A stretch of DNA of 64,000 nt from Skeletonema tropicum. Lineage: Eukaryota; Bacillariophyta; Thalassiosirophyceae; Thalassiosirales; Thalassiosiraceae. The position numbers and the translations under genes were made by a program. Shown here in pieces: positions 22,555 through 34,927 of the stretch. Location: NCBI GenBank assembly GCA_037178625.1, contig CM074130.1, forward strand, positions 4,526,001-4,590,000. Reading direction: 5' to 3'. A model generated the notes under the pieces. That model was not told the DNA's origin. It did not search any database and saw only the letters and a program-made list of their open reading frames with translations. Numbering within the stretch: the first letter of the stretch is position 1; each line of letters begins with the position of its first letter.

Positions 22555-25548
22555 TCACTTCAATCCAGCGTCGGGCTGGTGCTCCTAGAGACGATGGCGT
22601 CTGGAGGCAAAGGGCACCGGTTCGGAGCCACGGGCAAGGACTGGGCATAGTTCCCTGGCGGCTACCTTGGGGGTACCGCTGAAGTCTAACCTTTTCCCTT
22701 CGGGGATCAATGGCCCACCTCCATCATATCTGTTGGCCTTTACGTGGCGTTGGAGGATGAGTACACTTTTCTCTCTCGCGAGTGGAAGTGGAAACCAACA
22801 ACAGACAACCAAATCTATTCAATTCCCTCCTCTCATTGGAGTCTATGTTAGAGTTCGTCTCTGACGTCTAATGTCATCACCTCACTCGATCTTGCGGCAG
22901 CTGTGTGTAGGATAAGTCGAGTTGGAGTTGGAGTTGGGCTAGCAATCTTGCTGCATGTATCTTGGCATCTGCAATCATTATAGCAACTTCCAGCCTCTGC
23001 TCGCAACAAATCTTCCAGCCTACTTCACCTCATCTTCACTGTAACATCAGGTGGCACTGATTCTGATCTCTAATTTGAGAGTGACCTCAAATTTTATATC
23101 TCTCTGAATTGCTATTGCTACTCTTCGCGTAATAGGAGCAGTAGACTTCGTGATGTGGTAGTTTGAGACAAGTTGTTCCGATTTGATGTATCATCCATAT
23201 CACCATCATTGATAAGCCTATCTTGCAGTTCTAGCAATCTCTTCCTCCCCTAATAGAGTCACTTTATTTCGTCAACGAGGGCGATTGAGTATGCTTACCA
23301 TCGTTCATCCATGTGGACAAGAATTCATCGATACTCCAAATAAACCTTTCCCATTTTCTTTTCTGGAAGAGTGGCGTTCTTGCATCTTTTCACGGCGTCT
23401 CTCGGGTTCTTTCCTCCGTAAATTACACCTCTTACTGTCTTTTCCACCACAAAGCATCATCATCTTTTTCTCCCAGACCTTAGACTAAGCATGCTTAACA
23501 TCGTTCTTCGATTCTCCGAAAGGCAACCTTCTTCGACTTTTTCTAGCAATAGTGGCTGTCTTGCATGATATTTTCACTGCATCATTTGGAGTCGTTCCCC
23601 CGTCCATCAAATCTCTACCTGCATTTTCCAGACGACAAAACTATCCATTTCAAGAATGCCTTGCCTTGCCTTGCCACCTTCATACTTTCTCATCGGTAAG
23701 ATGCACATCAAAGCTGTATAACTGCCTACCTGCCTATCTTCTCATCTGTAAATTGGACGTTCGTATCCTAGGAATAATCACATATCATAAATATTGGCAA
23801 CTGCGTTGATGGAGTACCCATCACAAAAATGCCTGCCTCACGTACGATCTCCTCCTTCATGACATTGCAGATGACCGCAAGATTCGACTGGCATTAAAAT
23901 TTGCTACTTGATCACATGGTTGGTGCAACAGAGACGTTTGCGACCTCATACTACTAATCCTTCTTCTAAGAGGTTTGGGTTGTCGGCTTCATCTGCATCG
24001 ATGCAGCTATGTAACTCGCTCTCAACTTCAAAGTTAGACAGCGGGAGGGCAAGTGGCGCAGGGCGCAGCAAAGGCAAAAGGAAAAGGTTTGTGAGATCTT
24101 TCAGTCGCGATGCGACTTTTCTCTTGTTGGACACTTAAGGAGCCGTGTAAGGAGCTTCTTTTAAAGAATTTCTCACTATCTATCTCCTCTCTTTTATCTC
24201 TCCAGAGAGAGAGACGAGAGAGAGATTGACAGACGACAGACTACGGACTCACATCTCTTTCGAGGCTGCCAAGCAATACTGAATACTCAATCCTCATAAG
24301 TATGCACCATGGAATAGAAATCCTGATAAATGAACAAAAAGGAGAAAGTATCATCTAAAATACGACAAGGAAAGAGTCAAATTTGGTGCATGAACATTCC
24401 TCTTCAACTATATAAGCAAGTTCCTATTTACGCCTCCTATTATGTATATCAAAGACAAATCCTACAGGCCAAGCCCAGAGCCAGAGCCTTCTCTTCCTAA
24501 CTAGCTCACCAGTTTGACAAATTTGATAGTCAACAGTAGTGCGAGGGTTTCTCTTTTCCTTTTAGACGCCATCTTTTATCTCGACAGACTGGAACATAGT
24601 AAATCATTATTACCTGCCCCAGCACCAGCATTGTTTTGCCACAGACGAAGCAAGAAGATATCGAACCAAAATTGTAGTAGAAAGGAGTACCCCGACTGAT
24701 TGCGGCAGGGATAGACTAATCAATATTCTCACGAGGAAAGGTAGTGGTCGAAATGTTGCATGTATGTCAGATGTGATATTGTAGAGATTTGTGGCTGTCG
24801 AATCTTGAAACTCGCTATGTCTGTTGTATTTCTGTTGATAGGTGCGACTATGTATACCTCGCGAATGAAATATCGAGTCGCTATTGTTGCGTATGTATGA
24901 AAAGAGAGAGGGCGATGCACGGACAGGAGGTGATGGAGCAGAAAAGATGAGAAAAATGCTTCCTCGAGATCATTGCAACATGCATCGCAGGTCATTTTTA
25001 CAATTTCATCTACTCTCACTTCCTCCCGGTCGGGCAGTAAGTGTGGGTCCATCTATATTGCATATCGCAAGTCTCTAATAATAAGTCGGTGTCTTACCAT
25101 TCCCCTTCCTTTCTAGCTCGTAGATGAGGATACTTGCCCGCGACTTCATTCCTTGCTTTGTTGCAGCAGAGGCGGGTAAATGATGACTGTACAAGAAGCG
25201 TTTCCCCTCTCAACACGCATCACGATGTTCACTATGAGCGCAACGGACGGCAGGCTATCTTTCTAGAGGGAGGATCGCGTGCATCCAAAGATTCCTGCGT
25301 CATAGTATAATATCCTCGCTTACGATACAAGACCACGACAAGACTCTTTTGTATTGATGCGATATTACCATCACGATATCCAAGTGCAATATCAGACCCA
25401 TCGCCTTCTCCGCATGACGGAAGAAAGATATTATATCAGCAAACGACTACAGTAAGGAACTGTGACAATGTGAATATGAGTCGACGACATAAAATGTATT
25501 CTACAAGAAATAAGACGCGTATCTCGCGAAACACATGACAAAATCTGA
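22555..25548. other. Type B intergenic flank before copy 5
   Basis: No gene is seen. It has TATATAAG near 24409, no A module, and the type B-specific segment starting at 24901. It is almost identical to the unit 2 flank. Confidence 0.6.
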
Positions 25549-25586
25549 TCATGTGCTTGCTAGCACATGACGAGTCATGAAATGAC
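25549..25586. promoter_or_regulatory. Palindrome cluster at the copy 5 start codon
   Basis: The two stems are as in copy 3, ending 2 nt before the ATG. Confidence 0.6.
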
Positions 25587-25588
25587 AC

Positions 25589-27262
25589 ATGACCCTTTCT
25601 TCAGCACACTCCTTCATCACGCAGAAAAGGCTAGAGAGATCACCTCATAAATCGATTATCAATCGTTTGTTTACAACTGTTATCAACATGTTCGCCATCG
25701 TCGCCTTTGTCGTCGCCTTCGCCGCCGTTGCCTTCGCAATGGTGTCACCAGATATGTGTTTGGATCTTCTGGTGTGGGTTTTCCATCCAAACAACTCGTG
25801 GTACTCGTTGGATCATGCTCTTCACATGATCAATGTTGCCATCGTCACCGCGATGTGGACTATGATCCCCACCCTGATCTTAGTCGATAGAGTGCTGTCC
25901 GTCCGCACCTATCTTGGCAAGTTATTTGTCATCGCAACGTGGGTTACATCTCTTTTTGTCATCGAAGAGATCTGTAACATCGAACTTCTCAGTCCAGAGT
26001 TGTTCATAGCAGTACTTGTTGTTGCCGCAATGTATCTGCTCGCCTTCGTCAGATTCCCATTGATGATCAAGATTGTCTTCCTCTTGAGTCGCCGCATCAT
26101 GGGACTTATTCTCCGGACTTTCAGTTTCGTCACCCGCCTGATTGTCAACTCCATCCGTTTGATAATAGCTCCGCTAGTTCTACAGATGTTGGTAAAAGAC
26201 TTCCTCCAAGTCATGCCTACCAATCTTCCTATATTTGGATTGATTGTAGTTGTTGGATCCTCCTCCGCCATACTATTGTATGAGATCCTTCAGCTTGCCC
26301 TACGCGGGTTCGATGTACTCACTGATGCTATCGCATCAAACATCGTTCATCTTCCTCCCGCCGATACATCGGAATCTTCCGACTATATCGCCCGTCTCCC
26401 GCTAGTGTTACACGTCTCTTGGGCGCAAGATGTTGTTAGTGGACAGATTGTGTCAATGAAGGAAGCTGGTAGACGTACCGCTTTCAGGAAGCTTTGTTCC
26501 ATGGTGGATGGAAATTACGAGCAGCAATGGAGAGCCCGGCGCGCTCTAAAGGGACTCGTTCCACTCATGAAACGCTTCAGGAGGAACCACCCTCTACGCC
26601 TTAGAAGCTGGAGTGACTTCGAGTTGATGTTCAGAGAGTGTAAACTCTATGAGCAAGGTATTGACATGATCTTTCTTGAAATGAAGCTTCGGGCCGAATT
26701 TCTCCCTACCCCATCGTTGACAATCGTCCAACGCACATGGGAAGATGCGGTATTTGACGATGCTGACATCGTGATTCAGGAAGCAGCTGTTGAACCTATT
26801 GGTGCACGGGCACAGGAAGAAGCTGATGCTATGCCTCGAATCGAAGAGGAAGATCGACTTGTTGAAGCAGCGGTAGAAGTGCTGGCAGCGGAGGAGCCAG
26901 TAGCGTTCGATCAGCCGGATGCTATGGAGGAGAGGGAGCTCATCGAGGAAGCAGCTGTTGAACCTATTGGTGCACGGGCACAGGAAGAAGCTGATGCTAT
27001 GCCTCGAATCGAAGAGGAAGATCGACTTGTTGAAGCAGCGGTAGAAGTGCTGGCAGCGGAGGAGCCAGTAGCGTTCGAGCAGCCAGATGCTATGGAGGAG
27101 AGGGAGCAAGAGGAAGATGTTCCTGCACCTAGTGTGAAGCGCCGTCGCAGGAGGAGCGAGGTTGCGAAACTCAGTTCTCAGTTGGGTAGCTACTGGGTAA
27201 CCCCAAGTCGTCCTAGGAGGGGGGCAAGAGTCCGTCGGCAACCGGAGAGATACAAGCCGTAG
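25589..27262 (+). CDS. Array gene copy 5 (intact, type B): membrane protein with acidic repeats
   Basis: 557 aa. It differs from type A by a 3-residue-longer N-terminus (MTLSSAHSFITQKR), ELFIAV in place of EMFAAV, Asn for Asp in PTNLPIF, and two fewer residues in the last membrane segment (LIVVVGSSS). The copy-specific changes are Val154 (Leu in copies 7-9) and Gln286 (His in copies 7-9, shared with copy 1). The tail has RRGARV where copy 2 has RRGTRV. Domain layout and unknown function are as for copy 2; all differences from other intact copies keep the frame. Confidence 0.88.
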   Translation: MTLSSAHSFITQKRLERSPHKSIINRLFTTVINMFAIVAFVVAFAAVAFAMVSPDMCLDLLVWVFHPNNSWYSLDHALHMINVAIVTAMWTMIPTLILVDRVLSVRTYLGKLFVIATWVTSLFVIEEICNIELLSPELFIAVLVVAAMYLLAFVRFPLMIKIVFLLSRRIMGLILRTFSFVTRLIVNSIRLIIAPLVLQMLVKDFLQVMPTNLPIFGLIVVVGSSSAILLYEILQLALRGFDVLTDAIASNIVHLPPADTSESSDYIARLPLVLHVSWAQDVVSGQIVSMKEAGRRTAFRKLCSMVDGNYEQQWRARRALKGLVPLMKRFRRNHPLRLRSWSDFELMFRECKLYEQGIDMIFLEMKLRAEFLPTPSLTIVQRTWEDAVFDDADIVIQEAAVEPIGARAQEEADAMPRIEEEDRLVEAAVEVLAAEEPVAFDQPDAMEERELIEEAAVEPIGARAQEEADAMPRIEEEDRLVEAAVEVLAAEEPVAFEQPDAMEEREQEEDVPAPSVKRRRRRSEVAKLSSQLGSYWVTPSRPRRGARVRRQPERYKP

Positions 27263-28610
27263 CGAGTATTCTCTAGTGAGGGTGGAGAGGTGGAAAAGAA
27301 GTGTGGTGTTTCGGATTGTTGGCTATGCACGTGGTCGCTGATTTGTCAGGGCCATCACTGTATTTGCAGTGCTGAAGATCAAGTAGGTGTGCCTTGCTGA
27401 GTTGAAGAGGGATTGGGCTTCTTTTTTGGATGTGGTGTGCTTGTTTGGGACCTTATATTCATATCCTGTTTGATTCTTGCTTTGAGGCGTATTGCTCGTT
27501 CGTGGTTGTATCCCCCGAGGGCCGCCATTGTCTGTTTGATTGTCCTTTGTCTGATTGTCCTTTGTTTGATTGTCCTTCATTATCCTTCATTGAGTTCGAG
27601 TGGGCTGGTTTTGGAGCGGAGAGGTACGTTTCGAGTTTCCTATTTACTTTATGCTTGCTTTTCTACTTTGCTTCTTCCCTAACAACAACTTTTATCTTTC
27701 TTCTTCTTTCTTAGAGATTGGGCTTGTTCGTTCCGTTTTCTATCTTTTGATTGTTGCTGCTTGAGGTGTATTGCTTGTTCGCGGTTGTATTCCCCGAGGG
27801 CCACCATTGTCTGTTTGATTGTCCTTTGTTTGATTGTCCTTGTTTGATTGTCCTTGTTTGATTGTCCTTTGTTTGATTGTCCTGTTAGAATCCTTCATTA
27901 CCTTTCATTTCATTTCATTTTCAGTGGGCTGGTTTTGGAGAGGGGGAGGTAAGTTTCGAGTTTCCAAAACGATGTGCGCTTGCTTTTCTACTTTAACTTT
28001 ACTTCTTTGCTAACAACAACTCTCGACTTTGCTCGTTTTTGTTTCTATCTCATCCAGGTGGAAAGGATGGAGGGTGTTGTTAGCTGCGGCGAGTTGACAG
28101 GATGGAGTTTGGGCCGAGGTTCTTTGGTGGGTTCGCTAGTGTTGTTTGCTTTTTACTACGATTGTTCATTAACTCCTTCTTCTTTTTGTTTTCTATCTCT
28201 ACATTCATCAGGTCTGAAGGGCGGGTCGTTCAGATCGGGTTCTGAGTTTCGGATGGGTTCGAGTCGGTGAGAATGGTTGGGATGTAGTTGATTGTGTGCT
28301 ATGACTTTTGTTTTCGTTCGTCTCCTCCGGTGGTGCCTGATCAACTCTGTCGGGGGTTCTCACACAATAACATTGCTTCTTCCTTTTCCTCTCACTTAGT
28401 ACGAGCAGCGATGAGTCGGTTCGAATTGGGGGAGGTACGTTTCCTTGTTGCATGATTTGTGCTTCACTTTTCGGTTCACTTAACGATGCTTGTTTCATTA
28501 ACACCAATTCTCTCTTCTATAATCTTTTCTATCTCAACATCCACTTAGTACGAGCGGGGTGCGGATTGCGGGTTGGAGAGATCGGGGAGTTGGATCTGGA
28601 GGAATGATGA
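27263..28610 (+). other. Unit 5 spliced non-coding tail (five introns)
   Basis: Introns: 27624-27714, 27949-28057, 28127-28211, 28267-28399 and 28435-28548. One extra C in the exon near 28090 is unique. It lacks the 24-nt exon segment, as in unit 2. Confidence 0.65.
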
Positions 28611-28779
28611 TATCAGTAACCAGGCTGATCGGCATGTTCTTTCGCCCCATATCAGTAACCAGGCTGATCGGCACGTTCTTTCGCCTTTATCTGGAGGAAT
28701 GATGGTATCAGTAACCAGGCTGATCGGCATGTTCTTTTGCCCATATCAGTAACCAGGCTGATCGGCACGTTCTTTTGCC
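28611..28779 (+). repeat. 36-bp repeat cluster, four copies (unit 5)
   Basis: Identical in layout to the cluster of unit 1. Confidence 0.95.
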
Positions 28780-30884
28780 TCACTTCAATCCAGCGTCGGG
28801 CTGGTGCTCCTAGAGACGATGGCGTCTGGAGGCAAAGGGCACCGGTTCGGAGCCACGGGCAAGGACTGGGCATAGTTCCCTGGCGGCTACCTTGGGGGTA
28901 CCGCTGAAGTCTAACCTTTTCCCTTCGGGGATCAATGGCCCACCTCCATCATATCTGTTGGCCTTTACGTGGCGTTGGAGGATGAGTACACTTTTCTCTC
29001 TCGCGAGTGGAAGTGGAAACCAACAACAGACAACCAAATCTATTCAATTCCCTCCTCTCATTGGAGTCTATGTTAGAGTTCGTCTCTGACGTCTAATGTC
29101 ATCACCTCACTCGATCTTGCGGCAGCTGTGTGTAGGATAAGTCGAGTTGGAGTTGGAGTTGGGCTAGCAATCTTGCTGCATGTATCTTGGCATCTGCAAT
29201 CATTATAGCAACTTCCAGCCTCTGCTCGCAACAAATCTTCCAGCCTACTTCACCTCATCTTCACTGTAACATCAGGTGGCACTGATTCTGATCTCTAATT
29301 TGAGAGTGACCTCAAATTTTATATCTCTCTGAATTGCTATTGCTACTCTTCGCGTAATAGGAGCAGTAGACTTCGTGATGTGGTAGTTTGAGACAAGTTG
29401 TTCCGATTTGATGTATCATCCATATCACCATCATTGATAAGCCTATCTTGCAGTTCTAGCAATCTCTTCCTCCCCTAATAGAGTCACTTTATTTCGTCAA
29501 CGAGGGCGATTGAGTATGCTTACCATCGTTCATCCATGTGGACAAGAATTCATCGATACTCCAAATAAACCTTTCCCATTTTCTTTTCTGGAAGAGTGGC
29601 GTTCTTGCATCTTTTCACGGCGTCTCTCGGGTTCTTTCCTCCGTAAATTACACCTCTTACTGTCTTTTCCACCACAAAGCATCATCATCTTTTTCTCCCA
29701 GACCTTAGACTAAGCATGCTTAACATCGTTCTTCGATTCTCCGAAAGGCAACCTTCTTCGACTTTTTCTAGCAATAGTGGCTGTCTTGCATGATATTTTC
29801 ACTGCATCATTTGGAGTCGTTCCCCCGTCCATCAAATCTCTACCTGCATTTTCCAGACGACAAAACTATCCATTTCAAGAATGCCTTGCCTTGCCTTGCC
29901 ACCTTCATACTTTCTCATCGGTAAGATGCACATCAAAGCTGTATAACTGCCTACCTGCCTATCTTCTCATCTGTAAATTGGACGTTCGTATCCTAGGAAT
30001 AATCACATATCATAAATATTGGCAACTGCGTTGATGGAGTACCCATCACAAAAATGCCTGCCTCACGTACGATCTCCTCCTTCATGACATTGCAGATGAC
30101 CGCAAGATTCGACTGGCATTAAAATTTGCTACTTGATCACATGGTTGGTGCAACAGAGACGTTTGCGACCTCATACTACTAATCCTTCTTCTAAGAGGTT
30201 TGGGTTGTCGGCTTCATCTGCATCGATGCAGCTATGTAACTCGCTCTCAACTTCAAAGTTAGACAGCGGGAGGGCAAGTGGCGCAGGGCGCAGCAAAGGC
30301 AAAAGGAAAAGGTTTGTGAGATCTTTCAGTCGCGATGCGACTTTTCTCTTGTTGGACACTTAAGGAGCCGTGTAAGGAGCTTCTTTTAAAGAATTTCTCA
30401 CTATCTATCTCCTCTCTTTTATCTCTCCAGAGAGAGAGACGAGAGAGAGATTGACAGACGACAGACTACGGACTCACATCTCTTTCGAGGCTGCCAAGCA
30501 ATACTGAATACTCAATCCTCATAAGTATGCACCATGGAATAGAAATCCTGATAAATGAACAAAAAGGAGAAAGTATCATCTAAAATACGACAAGGAAAGA
30601 GTCAAATTTGGTGCATGAACATTCCTCTTCAACTATATAAGCAAGTTCCTATTTACGCCTCCTATTATGTATATCAAAGACAAATCCTACAGGCCAAGCC
30701 CAGAGCCAGAGCCTTCTCTTCCTAACTAGCTCACCAGTTTGACAAATTTGATAGTCAACAGTAGTGCGAGGGTTTCTCTTTTCCTTTTAGACGCCATCTT
30801 TTATCTCGACAGACTGGAACATAGGAAATCATTATTACCTGCCCCAGCACCAGCATTGTTTTGCCACAGACGAAGCAAGAAGAT

Positions 30885-31660
30885 CGTTCATAATTCCGCT
30901 TCTGTGTTGATAGGGCGGGGAGTCAAGGGTACCGTAATACGTATTGTTGCGTTCATTGTAGGGTGGGATCCTCATGTTTGTCTTCTTTTTTTGCCTTTAC
31001 CCCTCTTTGCTCACCAAATTTGCTTCCAGAGCCGACCCCATTCGACCCCATCTCTAGTCGGAGGCAGCGGTGACTGATTCAAGGAGTGGACGAATTATAT
31101 ATTGCTAGCAAGATTAATTTCCTTCCTGTAGATGCGGTGTCATTATTCCACTTGAATGTGTTGAAATAGTGCTGGGGGATACGTGCGGGACGCCCCCGGG
31201 GGGGGGGGGGCCCTCGTTGTCTGTCTAACGACAGCCAGACCACATGCAGCACGTGCGAACGAGCATCACGATCCAACTGCCAACGATGACCATGGCCGAG
31301 GCAAGCATCTCATTTGTTGTATGTATCGTAGAAAAACTCTACGCACGACATTAGTTACAGTAGTTCATAAGCATAGTAGATGCTTTCATCTCAATAGTCG
31401 TGCGTAGAGTTTTCTACAGTTTTGTTTGTAGACTTTCACTTGTTGTCTCTCTCGAGAGTGTGATGTGATGGAAGATCTCAGATCTCAGCCGAGCCTCTCT
31501 AGACGCAAGCCCCAACCTAGCCTAGGCTTTTCTTGGGTCATCGCATTGGAGTCATTTCCACAATTTCTTGTAATCCTGTCCGTTTTCTTGAAATGCTGGA
31601 TCACTGGACCAAACGGATCAACGAGTGGACAATTATATTTTTTTTACCATCCTTCTTCCC
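30885..31660. other. Type A-specific module, error-rich copy (unit 5)
   Basis: Aligns to the modules at 4767 and 17828 but has scattered 1-nt insertions and deletions, mostly in homopolymers, plus an altered right edge (CATCCTTCTTCCC). The pattern suggests a low-quality consensus as much as biological decay. Confidence 0.7.
31328..31417. repeat. Inverted repeat, third copy (unit 5)
   Basis: The left arm 31328-31349 has one extra A (22 nt) against the intact 21-nt right arm 31397-31417, giving a single bulge. Confidence 0.85.
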
Positions 31661-31760
31661 AAAATTGTAGTAGAAAGGAGTACCCCGACTGATTGCGGCA
31701 GGGGATAGACAAATCAATATTCTCACGAGGAAAGGTAGTGGTGGTCGAAATGTTGCATGT

Positions 31761-33388
31761 ATCACCTCATAAATCGATTATCAATCGTTTGTTTACAACT
31801 GTTATCAACATGTTCGCCATCGTCGCTTTGTCGTCGCCTTCGCCGCCGTTGCCTTCGCAATGTGTCACCAGATATGTGTTTGGATCTTCTGGTGTGGGTT
31901 TTTCCATCCAAACAACTCGTGGTACTCGTTGGATCATGCTCTCACATGATCAATGTTGCCATCGTCAACCGCGATGTGGACTATGATCCCCACCCTGATC
32001 TTAGTCGATAGAGTGCTGTCCGTCCGCACCTATCTTGGCAAGTTATTTGTCATCGCAACGTGGGTTACATCTCTTTTTGTCATCGAAGAGATCTGTAACA
32101 TCGAACTTCCTCAGTCCAGAGTTGTTCATAGCAGTACTTGTTGTTGCCGCAATGTATCTGCTCGCCTTCCTCAGATTCCCATTGATGATCAAGATTGTCT
32201 TCCTCTTGAGTCGCCGCATCATGGGACTTATTCTCCGGACTTTCAGTTTCGTCACCCGCCTGATTGTCAACTCCATCCGTTTGATAATAGCTCCGCTAGT
32301 TCTACAGATGTTGGTAAAAGACTTCCTCCAAGTCATGCCTACCAATCTTCCTATATTTGGATTGATTGTACTAGTTGTTTGGATCCTCCTCCGCCGTACT
32401 ATTGTATGAGATCCTTCAGCTTGCCCTACGCGGGTTCGATGTACTCACTGATGCTATCGCATCAAACATCGTTCATCTTCCTCCCGCCGATACATCGGAA
32501 TCTTCCGACTATATCGCCCGTCTCCCGCTAGTGTTACACGTCTCTTGGGCGCAAGATGTTGTTAGTGGACACATTGTGTCAATGAAGGAAGCTGGTAGAC
32601 GTACCGCTTTCAGGAAGCTTTGTTCCATGGTGGATGGAAATTACGAGCAGCAATGGAGAGCCCGGCGCGCTCTAAAGGGACTCGTTCCACTCATGAAACG
32701 CTTCAGGAGGAACCACCCTCTACGCCTTAGAAGCTGGAGTGACTTCGAGTTGATGTTCAGAGAGTGTAAACTCTATGAGCAAGGTATTGACATGATCTTT
32801 CTTGAAATGAAGCTTCGGGCCGAATTTCTCCCTACCCCATCGTTGACAATCGTCCAACGCACATGGGAAGATGCGGTATTTGACGATGCTGACATCGTGA
32901 TTCAGGAAGCAGCTGTTGAACCTATTGGTGCACGGGCACAGGAAGAAGCTGATGCTATGCCTCGAATCGAAGAGGAAGATCGACTTGTTGAAGCAGCGGT
33001 AGAAGTGCTGGCAGCGGAGGAGCCAGTAGCGTTCGATCAGCCGGATGCTATGGAGGAGAGGGAGCTCATCGAGGAAGCAGCTGTTGAACCTATTGGTGCA
33101 CGGGCACAGGAAGAAGCTGATGCTATGCCTCGAATCGAAGAGGAAGATCGACTTGTTGAAGCAGCGGTAGAAGTGCTGGCAGCGGAGGAGCCAGTAGCGT
33201 TCGAGCAGCCGGATGCTATGGAGGAGAGGGAGCAAGAGGAAGATGTTCCTGCACCTAGTGTGAAGCGCCGTCGCAGGAGGAGCGAGGTTGCGAAACTCAG
33301 TTCTCAGTTGGGTAGCTACTGGGTAACCCCAAGTCGTCCTAGGAGGGGGGCAAGAGTCCGTCGGCAACCGGAGAGATACAAGCCGTAG
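31761..33388 (+). pseudogene. Array gene copy 6, 5'-truncated and frameshifted
   Basis: The start codon, the first 14 codons and the promoter are missing. The membrane half then carries several 1-nt changes relative to intact copies: a missing C near 31827, a missing G near 31862, an extra T near 31903, a missing T near 31941, an extra A near 31967, an extra C near 32108, and a disturbed Val-rich stretch near 32380. From 32375 the frame is open to the stop (337 codons including the last membrane segment, central domain, both acidic repeats and basic tail). It is a mosaic of type B (ELFIAV) and type A (LIVLVV) features. Indels cluster in 31130-32390, so sequencing error is a real alternative to decay. 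Confidence 0.75.
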
Positions 33389-34758
33389 CGAGTATTCTCT
33401 AGTGAGGGTGGAGAGGTGGAAAAGAAGTGTGGTGTTTCGGATTGTTGGCTATGCACGTGGTCGCTGATTTGTCAGGGCCATCACTGTATTTGCAGTGCTG
33501 AAGATCAAGTAGGTGTGCCTTGCTGAGTTGAAGAGGGATTGGGCTTCTTTTTTGGATGTGGTGTGCTTGTTTGGGACCTTATATTCATATCCTGTTTGAT
33601 TCTTGCTTTGAGGCGTATTGCTCGTTCGTGGTTGTATCCCCCGAGGGCCGCCATTGTCTGTTTGATTGTCCTTTGTCTGATTGTCCTTTGTTTGATTGTC
33701 CTTCATTATCCTTCATTGAGTTCGAGTGGGCTGGTTTTGGAGCGGAGAGGTACGTTTCGAGTTTCCTATTTACTTTATGCTTGCTTTTCTACTTTGCTTC
33801 TTCCCTAACAACAACTTTTATCTTTCTTCTTCTTTCTTAGAGATTGGGCTTGTTCGTTCCGTTTTCTATCTTTTGATTGTTGCTGCTTGAGGTGTATTGC
33901 TTGTTCGCGGTTGTATTCCCCGAGGGCCACCATTGTCTGTTTGATTGTCCTTTGTTTGATTGTCCTTGTTTGATTGTCCTTGTTTGATTGTCCTTTGTTT
34001 GATTGTCCTGTTTGAATCCTTCATTACCTTTCATTTCATTTCATTTCGGTGGGCTGGTTTTGGAGAGGGGGAGGTAAGTTTCGAGTTTCCAAAACGATGT
34101 GCGCTTGCTTTTCTACTTTAACTTTACTTCTTTGCTAACAACAACTCTCGACTTTGCTCGTTTTTGTTTCTATCTCATCCAGGTGGAAAGGATGGAGGGT
34201 GTTGTTAGCTGCGGGAGTTGACAGGATGGAGTTTGGGCCGAGGTTCTTTGGTGGGTTCGCTAGTGTTGTTTGCTTTTTACTACGATTGTTCATTAACTCC
34301 TTCTTCTTTTTGTTTTCTATCTCTACATTCATCAGGTCTGAAGGGCGGGTCGTTCATGTCAGCTGGCGGTGGGATAGGATGATCGGGTTCTGAGTTTCGG
34401 ATGGGTTCGAGTCGGTGAGAATGGTTGGGATGTAGTTGATTGTGTGCTATGACTTTTGTTTTCGTTCGTCTCCTCCGGTGGTGCCTGATCAACTCTGTCG
34501 GGGGTTCTCACACAATAACATTGCTTCTTCCTTTTCCTCTCACTTAGTACGAGCAGCGATGAGTCGGTTCGAATTGGGGGAGGTACGTTTCCTTGTTGCA
34601 TGATTTGTGCTTCACTTTTCGGTTCACTTAACGATGCTTGTTTCATTAACACCAATTCTCTCTTCTATAATCTTTTCTATCTCAACATCCACTTAGTACG
34701 AGCGGGGTGCGGATTGCGGGTTGGAGAGATCGGGGAGTTGGATCTGGAGGAATGATGA
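33389..34758 (+). other. Unit 6 spliced non-coding tail (five introns)
   Basis: Introns: 33750-33840, 34074-34182, 34251-34335, 34415-34547 and 34583-34696. The 24-nt exon segment is present. Confidence 0.65.
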
Positions 34759-34927
34759 TATCAGTAACCAGGCTGATCGGCATGTTCTTTCGCCCCATAT
34801 CAGTAACCAGGCTGATCGGCACGTTCTTTCGCCTTTATCTGGAGGAATGATGGTATCAGTAACCAGGCTGATCGGCATGTTCTTTTGCCCATATCAGTAA
34901 CCAGGCTGATCGGCACGTTCTTTTGCC
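34759..34927 (+). repeat. 36-bp repeat cluster, four copies (unit 6)
   Basis: Identical in layout to the cluster of unit 1. Confidence 0.95.

Larger units (their letters stand above)
28780..31760. other. Type A flank before copy 6, promoter end deleted
   Basis: No gene is seen. It carries a type A module (about 30885-31660) with many 1-nt indels and a 13-G run (31198-31210) found in no other unit. At 31760 it jumps from GTTGCATGT directly into coding sequence (ATCACCTCAT). Compared with unit 1 this removes 5621-6326, about 706 bp including the TATA-like box, the palindromes and the first 14 codons. The junction has AT microhomology. Confidence 0.65.
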
